A stretch of 63,694 nucleotides of DNA. It comes from an uncultured Clostridia bacterium. GTDB taxonomy: Bacteria > Bacillota > Clostridia > TANB77 > CAG-508. Under the pieces are notes generated by a model that ran no database searches, had not been told where the DNA came from, and saw only the letters and a program-made list of their open reading frames with translations. The first letter of the stretch is position 1, and each line of letters begins with the position of its first letter. Below are positions 43,850 to 51,666 of the stretch, piece by piece. The stretch is from assembly GCA_947631915.1 (NCBI GenBank), contig CANRNC010000011.1:1-63694 (forward strand). The letters run 5' to 3'. The translations under genes and the position numbers were made by a program.

Positions 43850-45079
43850 TCACTTTTTTCTTCTGATAATCCAATCTTTTTCACATTTTATAGGTAATTT
43901 AATTTTAACCTTTTGTCCTGATTTTCCTGGACTCACACTTTCAATTTCTTCATCTGTCTCATAATCCCATAATCTATCAATTTTAAAAGTATGTACATCA
44001 ATTGTTCCAGGTATTATTATTTCTAACGTATCTCCTACCATTAATTTATTTTTAATTTCTATAATTGACTTATCTAAATTATATTCTACTATTATTCCAC
44101 CAAATTCGTAATCAGGGTTATATTGTTTTCCCTCGAACTCTTGAAAATCCTTATTATTTCTATCATTAAAATAAAATGTTGTCAAACTTCTTGTTTTAAC
44201 CTTATCAATTTCTTTTAAATATCTTGTATAATCATAACCATTTGGATCTTCAACATAATCATCAATGGCATTTCTATAAGCATTTATGACACTTGCCAAA
44301 TAGTACTCGGTCTTTAATCTTCCTTCTATTTTCATGCTATCAACTCCCATATTGATTATGTCGGGTATTTCTTTTAATAAACATAAATCTTTTGATGAGA
44401 ATATGTAAGTTCCTTTTTCATCATATTCAACAGGCATTAAATTGCCTGGATTATTCTTCTCTTCTACATATAAATTATATGCCCACCTACAGCTCTGCGC
44501 ACAGTCTCCTAAATTTGCACTTCTTGAAGCCAAAAAATCACTTAAAAAACATCTTCCAGAGTATCCAAAACATAAGGCACCATGAACAAAAATTTCAGTT
44601 TCTAGTCCTATGGGAGTATTATCTATAATATATTTTATTTGATCTTTAGATAATTCTCTTGCCAAAATAATTCTTTTAGCTCCATTTCTGTACCAAAACA
44701 TTGCATCATGTGCACTTACCGCATTTGCTTGAGTACTAATATGTATATCGATATCTGGAGCTTCATGTTGCAAAACATCAATTACTCCACCATCAGATGC
44801 AATTATTCCATCTACTTTAAGATCATTTAACATTTTAGCTTGTTTTTTTATTTCATTATAGGTTTCATCCCACGCATAAATATTAATAGCTGCATATACT
44901 TTTTTTCCTATACTATGAGCATATTTTATTGTATTCGCTAAATCTTCATCATTTACTTCTGCTCTACTTCTTAAAGATAATGATCCGGTTCCACAATATA
45001 CTGCATCTGCACCATACATGAATGCAATTTTGGCCTTTTCAAATGAACCAGCTGGTGCTAGTAATTCAGGTTTCTTCAT
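43850..45079 (-). CDS. U32 family peptidase-like protein (TrhP-type tRNA hydroxylation factor)
   Basis: A 409-residue protein: ELLAPAGSFEKAKIAFMYGADAVYCG, then EIFVHGALCFGYSGRCFLSDFLASRSANLGDCAQSCRWAY with the cysteine set of the U32 family, and DSMKIEGRLKTEYYLASV. The C-terminal beta-barrel is present. Members related to TrhP/YegQ support 5-hydroxylation of U34 in tRNA and bind an Fe-S cluster through these cysteines. The link to tRNA is by family only. It is followed by nadE after 11 bases. Confidence 0.88.
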   Translation of the reverse strand: MKKPELLAPAGSFEKAKIAFMYGADAVYCGTGSLSLRSRAEVNDEDLANTIKYAHSIGKKVYAAINIYAWDETYNEIKKQAKMLNDLKVDGIIASDGGVIDVLQHEAPDIDIHISTQANAVSAHDAMFWYRNGAKRIILARELSKDQIKYIIDNTPIGLETEIFVHGALCFGYSGRCFLSDFLASRSANLGDCAQSCRWAYNLYVEEKNNPGNLMPVEYDEKGTYIFSSKDLCLLKEIPDIINMGVDSMKIEGRLKTEYYLASVINAYRNAIDDYVEDPNGYDYTRYLKEIDKVKTRSLTTFYFNDRNNKDFQEFEGKQYNPDYEFGGIIVEYNLDKSIIEIKNKLMVGDTLEIIIPGTIDVHTFKIDRLWDYETDEEIESVSPGKSGQKVKIKLPIKCEKDWIIRRKK

Positions 45080-45249
45080 AATATTTTTATTTCCTTTCTA
45101 GTTATATTTTATCAATATTTATTGAATTTTTACTATTGTATCATAATTAAGTAAAAAAAAATATATTTTATGCAAAATTTTATATAAAACTATAAATTTA
45201 TTTTTTTATTTACCTTATACACATCATTTATTATATTTACTCTTAATAA

Positions 45250-45288
45250 TGATAAAACTGACACTTACTTTATAGTATTGTGTCAGTT
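45250..45288 (-). terminator. Terminator of rnpB
   Basis: A perfect 9-bp stem (AACTGACAC / GTGTCAGTT) with a T-rich trailer on the minus strand lies about 20 bases past the RNase P RNA. Confidence 0.8.
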
Positions 45289-45309
45289 TCTATTTTTAAT
45301 TTATAATAT

Positions 45310-45659
45310 AAGTAAACCTATAAGCCGGGTTCTGTCTAGAATAGTCATTTATCTACTACCTATATTGCTATAGGTCTCAAGCGACCAAATTAAGGAGACG
45401 AAAAGAGCTATCTTAACCTCCTAGTCTCGGTCTTGCATCAGGTGGGGTTTACATTGACCAACTATGTCACCACAGTTGCGGTAGGCTCTTACCCTACCTT
45501 TTCACCCTTACCGTTAATAATAACGGCGGTTATTTTCTGTTGCACTTTCCTTAAGGTTTCCCTCACTGGACGTTATCCAGCACCACGCTCTTTGGATGCC
45601 CGGACTTTCCTCGTACGCTGTCTTTCGACTTTGCTATACGCGACTATTCAGCTTACTTA
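45310..45659 (-). ncRNA. rnpB: RNase P RNA (type A)
   Basis: The minus strand carries the RNase P core: GAGGAAAGTCCGGGC near the 5' end, GTGCTGGATAACGTCCAGTG, GAGGGAAACCTTAAGGAAAG, and ACAGAACCCGGCTTAT at the 3' end. The two ends (AAGTAA / TTACTT) pair as P1. The length of about 350 nt and layout fit the ancestral type A, which is usual in Clostridia, not the type B of Bacillus. The exact ends are approximate. It processes tRNA 5' ends. Confidence 0.93.
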
Positions 45660-45699
45660 CATATATTATTTTAAATTAAATTAGCGAAATTGTCAATAT

Positions 45700-46422
45700 T
45701 TAGCTAATTATTGTTCCTATTTCATTTGTAAGGATAGACTTTAATAATATAGTTTTATTATACTTTTTTGCAATTTCTATGGATTTATTGTGTAGTACTT
45801 TTGCTCCATCATTTGAAATCTTTAACATTTCATCATATCCTAATTCATTATATTTCTTTGCATTTATGTCTGTTTTTGGATCTGCATTATATACTCCATC
45901 CACATCTTTGTAGATTTCACATCTATCGGCATTAAATTTAGTCGCCAAAGCTACCGCCGTTGTATCTGATCCTCCTCGTCCTAAAGTAGTTAAATTATTG
46001 TCTTTATCTATTCCTTGAAAACCTGTAACAATTACAATATTTTTTTTACTTAACTCTTTATTTATTCTTTCAGTACCTATATGTATTATTTTAGAATTAT
46101 TAAAATTAGAATCTGTAACTATTGGTACTTGAAAAGCATTTAAGGAAACTGATGGTATGTTTCTGCTACTAAATGCCATTGATACTAAAGCTACTGATGT
46201 TTGCTCTCCAGTAGCAAGTAGCATATCTAATTCTCTTTTATTTATATTACTATCCAACATTTTAGCTGAATCTATAAGTTCATCTGTTTTTTTGCCTATT
46301 GCCGATAAAACTAAAATAATGTCATTTCCTTTTTCATAATCTTCTTTACAAATATCAACTATCTTAAATATTTTTTCATTTGTATCTAATAATTTTCCTC
46401 CAAATTTTTTTACTATTAACAT
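45700..46422 (-). CDS. Aspartokinase, catalytic domain only
   Basis: The start at 46422 (MLIVKKFGGK) fits the family; the frame is open 14 codons upstream. The 240-residue kinase shows KKFGG, a GEQTS catalytic segment, ITGFQGIDKDNNLTTLGRGGSDTTA and KDVDGVYNADP. The two ACT domains that give lysine/threonine feedback in normal aspartokinases (400-450 residues) are missing: the frame ends at NEIGTIIS and rnpB begins 40 bases later. Either a feedback-free enzyme or a shortened paralogue. Confidence 0.82.
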   Translation of the reverse strand: MLIVKKFGGKLLDTNEKIFKIVDICKEDYEKGNDIILVLSAIGKKTDELIDSAKMLDSNINKRELDMLLATGEQTSVALVSMAFSSRNIPSVSLNAFQVPIVTDSNFNNSKIIHIGTERINKELSKKNIVIVTGFQGIDKDNNLTTLGRGGSDTTAVALATKFNADRCEIYKDVDGVYNADPKTDINAKKYNELGYDEMLKISNDGAKVLHNKSIEIAKKYNKTILLKSILTNEIGTIIS

Positions 46423-46526
46423 ATCTCTATGCCTCTTCTTCATGTATATTAAAGAAAAAGACAATTGTCATTCTTCCTACAATAAAATATTGTATAATTC
46501 TCTTTATATTATATTATTTATTATAT

Positions 46527-47009
46527 TTATTTGCCATTATTCTGGTCTAAATACTGCATTGTACCTGGTAACATTACATCAGTTAAGACTATACCATTTA
46601 AATGATCAATTTCATGTAGTAGTGCTTGTGCTAAAAGTCCTGTACCTGTTATTTTCACCTTATCACCATTTTCATTTATTCCCTCAACTGTAACTTCGTT
46701 TGGTCTCTCCACTTCTACAAATTTATTTGGAAAACTTAAACAGCCTTCTTCTACCTTTTGAGTTCCTTTTGTTTTTAATACTACAGGATTTGCAAGTTTT
46801 AAAATAGGTTTTCCATCATATAAATCGATTACTATAACTCTTTTTAAAATCCCTACTTGTACAGCAGCAAGTCCCACTCCGTCATATTTATGCATTGTTT
46901 CTACCATATCATTCATTAATTCTCTTATTTTGTCATCCACAACTTCTATTTCTTTTGATTTTTTCTTTAAAATTTCGTCTCCTTCTTGTCTAATATTACG
47001 TATAGCCAT
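46527..47009 (-). CDS. def: Peptide deformylase
   Basis: A 160-residue metalloenzyme that removes formyl groups from new proteins. The three motifs are GVGLAAVQVG, EGCLSFP and LLHEIDHLNG, giving the Cys and two His metal ligands and the catalytic Glu. It lies 23 bases downstream of the frameshifted priA end, the usual Firmicute pair priA-def. Confidence 0.95.
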   Translation of the reverse strand: MAIRNIRQEGDEILKKKSKEIEVVDDKIRELMNDMVETMHKYDGVGLAAVQVGILKRVIVIDLYDGKPILKLANPVVLKTKGTQKVEEGCLSFPNKFVEVERPNEVTVEGINENGDKVKITGTGLLAQALLHEIDHLNGIVLTDVMLPGTMQYLDQNNGK

Positions 47010-47032
47010 TTACATCCTCCTTTCTATTTTAA

Positions 47033-49265
47033 TTACATCATACTATTGGGATTAACATCTATCATCACTCTAGCATTAGTACTTTTTATATCTTTAATAC
47101 TATTGTTTACTCTATCAATAACAGTATTAGAAAACTTACATCTAGCAATAATTCTCCACCTATACCTATCTTTTATCTTATCAATCGGGCATGGCATTGG
47201 TTTATATATTGCCATTTTTCCATCTACATTTTGTTTATTCAAACTATCATATATTTGCATAGCAGTTTTTGCTGTTTGATTTCTACTTACATCATTTATC
47301 TCGATTTTTATTATATCGCAAAATGGCGGATATTTCAATAATTCTCTAAATTTTATTTCTTCTTCATAAAACATTTTGTAATTTTGTAATTTTGAACATT
47401 CAATAGCAAAATTGTCTGGATTATACGTTTGTATTATTACATTTCCTCTTTTTTCTCCACGTCCTGCTCTACCTGATACTTGTGTTAATATCTGAAAAGT
47501 TCTTTCATTACTTCTGTAATCATCTATAAATAAACTTGAATCTGCAGCAATAACACCGTACTAGTGTAACATTAGGAAAATGATGTCCCTTCACCACCAT
47601 TTGTGTTCCAATTAATATGTCTATATTCTCATCTCTAAATTTATTTAATATTATTTCATGTGAATTCTTCTTTGTAACAGTATCTATATCCATCCTTATT
47701 GTAGTAGCTTTTGGAAATAATTTATTAATTTCTACTTCTAGTTTTTCTGTCCCTGTTCCAAAATATCTAATATTTTTACTATTACATTCTGGACAGACTG
47801 TTAAATTTCTTCTTTCATATCCACAATAATGGCACTTAAGCTTGTTTTGTTCAATATGATATGTCATAGTAACATTGCATTTATTACATTTCACAGTATA
47901 TCCGCAGTCTCTGCACATTACAAATGTAGAATAACCTCTTCGATTAAGAAATAATATTGTTTGTTTTTTCTCTCTTAAATTTTCTTCTATAGCGGAAAAT
48001 AACTTTCTACTCAACATTCCTCTATTGCCATTTGCTAACTCGGCTTTTAAATCTATTATCTCAACATTTGGCAAACTAGATTTATTAGCTCTTTTAGTTA
48101 ATGAAACTAATTTTATATCTCCATTAATAGCTTTATAATATGTATTTATATCTGGCGTTGCGCTCCCTAATACTAAAGGAATATTTGTCTCCTTTGCTAA
48201 ATATCTTGCTATTTCTTTTGCATTGTATCTAGGACTCTTATCTGATTTATATGAAGAATCATGCTCTTCATCTATTATAATAAGTCCTAAATTTTTTATG
48301 GGAGCAAATATCGCTGATCTTGCCCCAATAACTATTTTTATATTTCCAGACTCTATCTTTTTCCATTGGTCATATCTTTCTCCTACAGATAATTTACTAT
48401 GTAAAACAGCTATATTTTCTTCTCCAAATCTTGCTATAAATCTATCAATCATTTGGGGAGTTAAAGAAATTTCTGGTACTAATACTATAGCTGTTTTATT
48501 CTTTTTCAATACTTCTCCTATCAATTGTAAATAAATCTCTGTTTTTCCTGAACCAGTCACTCCAAAAATTAAAAACTCTCCAAACATATTATTTTTAATA
48601 TTAGTAAAGATTTCATTAAATGCATTTTTTTGTTCACTATTTAAAGTCAAATTATTAGTTGGCTTGATATTCTTATTTGAAAACGGATTTCTATCTACTG
48701 GTTTTTCTACTACTTCTATATAGCCTTTTTTCTCCAAAGTTTTAATATTAGCACTTGTAGTATCTGTAAATGCTTCTAAATCTATAGAAGATACTTCTTC
48801 ATTGTCTATTAAAAACTTTAATATTCTTTTCTGCTTATCAGACTTAATAACCTTGTTATCAATATCTTCGTTAATTTCATCTTCTGTTTTTAACAAATAT
48901 ATAAACCTTGCAGATTTCTCTTTAATTCTATTTTCGATATTTTTAGTAGTAGTACCTGGTGGTAACATTAGCTTTATGCAATCAGAAATATTACAAAAAT
49001 ATTTCCTTGCCATAAGTTTTGCTAGATTAATTTTTTCTTCAGCTATACAATTTTCTATTTCAACTCTAATTATATCTTTAATCTTGTATTCGGATTTTTC
49101 TTTAGTACCTATTATAAATCCTTCTTGATACTCTTTCATATTACCAAAAGGTACAAAAACTCTCCTTCCAATTTTTATATCTTTTTCCAGATTTATTGGT
49201 ACATTATAATCAAATATTCTATTAAGGTTTTTTACATTACTATTTATTATTACTTCTACTATCAT
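47033..49265 (-). CDS. priA: Primosomal helicase PriA, requiring a +1 frameshift at CGG
   Basis: The frame from 49265 holds the N-terminal DNA-binding domain, Walker A (GVTGSGKTEIY), DEEHD, and zinc cysteines in CRDCGYTVKCNKCN and CHYCGYERRNLTVCPEC. Codon 570 is CGG (47558-47556). In frame it reads RCYCCRFKFIYR and stops. Skipping C gives GVIAADSSLFIDDYRSNERTF, then motif VI QVSGRAGRG and the C-terminal domain, to a stop at 47033; total 743 residues. Without the shift the helicase lacks motif VI. It restarts stalled forks and is needed for robust growth. The coordinates assume the shift. Confidence 0.92.
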
Positions 49266-49307
49266 AATGACTATAGTATATCAAAATTATATAAATTAAA
49301 CAAGATA

Positions 49308-50405
49308 TTATCTCTTGTCAAAAATTGTTTTTAATATTCCTTTATCTATTAATTTTCCAAAAATACTCTTTAATATAATTAGTATAATTGGACCTACTAA
49401 CATTCCTAATATTCCTATAAATTTATATCCTGTATACATAGATATCAAAGTAAATATTGGGTGTATCCCTATTTGTGAGCTTACAATTTTAGGCTCTAAA
49501 AATTGCCTTACTATAATTATTATTGCAAATAAAGCTAATATAGTTATAGCTAGTCTTATATCTCCATTTAATGCAGATACTATAGCCCATGGTACCATTA
49601 CTGTTCCTGAACCCACTAATGGTAGTGCATCTACAAATCCTATTCCTAAAGCAACAAGTAATGGGTATTTTATATTGTAACCAAAGAAATTCATTGTAAA
49701 CAATCCTATTAATATTATAATAAAATCTATACCTATTAATATAAATTCTGCCTTTAAATAATTTCCTAAATATGTTGCAATTTCTCTAACGTGATTTCCT
49801 ATTTTTTTTACCCATTCTCTTGGTAAATGATGTTCCATTTGATCTAACATATATAATCTGTCCGTACATATAAAATATGTTGCAATAACTGTTATTGCCG
49901 TATAAATTCCTATTTCAGGTAAAGATGTAACAGCACTCAAAATAGCCTGTAAAAAACGTGTAATGATATTTGATAATGTATCTAATATATTTCTAGTCGA
50001 ATTTTGAATAATTGTATTTAATTCTTGTCTATTCTCAAATCCATCGAATCTAATATAACTAGTGATTTCCTGTATCTTCCCATATGCAATGTCTACATAA
50101 CCATTCAATCCTGATAATAAATTAGAAGCTTCTGAAATAAGACTTGTAATTCCAAAAGTTAAAACTCCTATAATTATTGCAAAAACTAAAACAAGAACTA
50201 TAATTGCACTTTTTTTTCTTTCTAGTTTTGTTTTCTTTGAAGTCCATTTTATTAAAGGCTCTATAAGCATAGAAATAACTATTGCAATTAAAAAAGGTGT
50301 ATAAAATACAGCTAGTTTTATAGCTAAATATATACACACAATAGTCAAGACTAATCCCAAGAGTCTTCTTATAACCTTATTCCAATACCCCATATCAATA
50401 ATCAT
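49308..50405 (-). CDS. AI-2E family permease (YtvI/TqsA-like)
   Basis: A 365-residue protein with about seven membrane helices and the family end (PKIVSSQIGIHPIFTLISMY, GILGMLVGPIILIILKSIFG). The middle helices bracket an amphipathic stretch (VDALPLVGSGTVMVPWAIVS). Members move autoinducer-2, Na+/Li+ or are of unknown substrate; sporulation YtvI belongs to the group. It overlaps no neighbour and is preceded by AAGAGG. Confidence 0.85.
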   Translation of the reverse strand: MIIDMGYWNKVIRRLLGLVLTIVCIYLAIKLAVFYTPFLIAIVISMLIEPLIKWTSKKTKLERKKSAIIVLVLVFAIIIGVLTFGITSLISEASNLLSGLNGYVDIAYGKIQEITSYIRFDGFENRQELNTIIQNSTRNILDTLSNIITRFLQAILSAVTSLPEIGIYTAITVIATYFICTDRLYMLDQMEHHLPREWVKKIGNHVREIATYLGNYLKAEFILIGIDFIIILIGLFTMNFFGYNIKYPLLVALGIGFVDALPLVGSGTVMVPWAIVSALNGDIRLAITILALFAIIIIVRQFLEPKIVSSQIGIHPIFTLISMYTGYKFIGILGMLVGPIILIILKSIFGKLIDKGILKTIFDKR

Positions 50406-50496
50406 AAATTACCTCTTATCTTATATACATGTCACTTATTATTTTATTCGTAATTCCTAGTTTTATTCTAATAAAAGGTAAATTTTATTAATTAAG

Positions 50497-51069
50497 TTAC
50501 GCTTTTTTATTTTTTAACAGATAATTTCTTGTATTAATTGAATTTATATGTATCATTTTTCCTCTATCAATACTATCTTTTAATGTATAATTGATTGTTT
50601 CTATAATAGCCAAATCAATATTTTCTAAAGTCATTTTTCTTCTTTCTTCTACATCATCATAATCCCTATTTTCTTCTACTTTGTCTGCCATAAATATTAT
50701 TTTAGCCATCATATCCATTTTAGGATTTCCCGTCGTATGATATTTAATTGCATTTACCATTTGTTCATCAAAATTATATTTTCTTTTACACATATCAGCA
50801 CCAATTTTGGCATGCATAAGTTCTATATTTGTTTTTTCCAATTCATCTAATTCTACATCATATTTTGATAAATATTCTTCAATCTCTGCTGGAGTCATTT
50901 GTTTTGCTATGTCATGTGATAATCCTATTAATCGTGCCTTCTTAACATCTAACCCATAAAATTTAGCTAATTCTTCTGCTTTTTTCATTACCCCTAATGA
51001 ATGTATATATCTAAATTTAGATAGTCTTTCTTTTATATCTTTATTTATTTTTTCTTCTAAATTATCCAT
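50497..51069 (-). CDS. yqeK: YqeK-like HD-domain phosphohydrolase
   Basis: The start at 51069 (MDNLEEKINK) has AGGAG; the open frame is longer, into the previous gene. The 190-residue HD protein has HSLGVMKKAEELAKFYG, GLSHDIAKQM (metal His-Asp), MHAKIGADM, and AIKYHTTGNPKMD. YqeK-type enzymes split diadenosine tetraphosphate symmetrically to two ADP. It follows the lytic transglycosylase gene by about 25 bases. Confidence 0.88.
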   Translation of the reverse strand: MDNLEEKINKDIKERLSKFRYIHSLGVMKKAEELAKFYGLDVKKARLIGLSHDIAKQMTPAEIEEYLSKYDVELDELEKTNIELMHAKIGADMCKRKYNFDEQMVNAIKYHTTGNPKMDMMAKIIFMADKVEENRDYDDVEERRKMTLENIDLAIIETINYTLKDSIDRGKMIHINSINTRNYLLKNKKA

Positions 51070-51094
51070 TTTATTTCTCCTATAAATTAGTGTA

Positions 51095-51652
51095 TTATCC
51101 ATATAGCTTCGTATAAATACCATAATCCCTTGTAACTTTTCTTACATAATTTTTTGTTTCTTTAAAAGGTATATTTTCTATATCTGAACCGTCTTCTTTA
51201 ATCGTTCCATTTTCTATCCATTTATTAACGTTTCCTATGCCTGCATTATAAGCAGATAATGCTAAATACATATTGTTATTATAATAGTTTAATAATGTAG
51301 ACATATAAGTCGTACCCAATTCTATATTAGTCTCCGCATCAAAAATATCATAATTTTCTTCTTTATTTAATTTTAATGCCAACTCATTCGCAGTGGAATC
51401 CATTAATTGCATCAAACCTTTAGCTCCACTTAAGGATACACTCTCATCATTAAAATTACTTTCAACCCTTATTATTGCTAAAGTTAAATAAGGATCTATA
51501 TTATATTCTTCTGAATATTTATACACATAATCTTCATACTGTATGGTATACATATTTTTTAATATTATCTCTTCAATATTTATAACTTTTAATATTGCAA
51601 TTATAAACAATATTAAAATTGCTATTATTAAAGCCTTAATCTTTTTGTTCAA
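51095..51652 (-). CDS. Membrane-anchored lytic transglycosylase (SLT domain)
   Basis: A TTG start behind AAGGAG. The 185-residue protein has an N-terminal anchor helix, then an SLT domain: catalytic Glu in LTLAIIRVESNFND, SGAKGLMQLM, and ALSAYNAGIGNV. It cuts peptidoglycan outside the membrane, forming anhydro ends. It is co-directional with polA and yqeK, with a 14-base gap to polA. Confidence 0.9.
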   Translation of the reverse strand: MNKKIKALIIAILILFIIAILKVINIEEIILKNMYTIQYEDYVYKYSEEYNIDPYLTLAIIRVESNFNDESVSLSGAKGLMQLMDSTANELALKLNKEENYDIFDAETNIELGTTYMSTLLNYYNNNMYLALSAYNAGIGNVNKWIENGTIKEDGSDIENIPFKETKNYVRKVTRDYGIYTKLYG

Positions 51653-51666
51653 TATTATCTTTCTCC

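Noticed and set aside
45433-45684. Plus-strand 83-codon frame
   Set aside because: It is the complement of RNase P RNA.
48802-49128. Plus-strand frames inside priA and other core genes
   Set aside because: They are antisense shadows of well-conserved genes, without ribosome binding sites.
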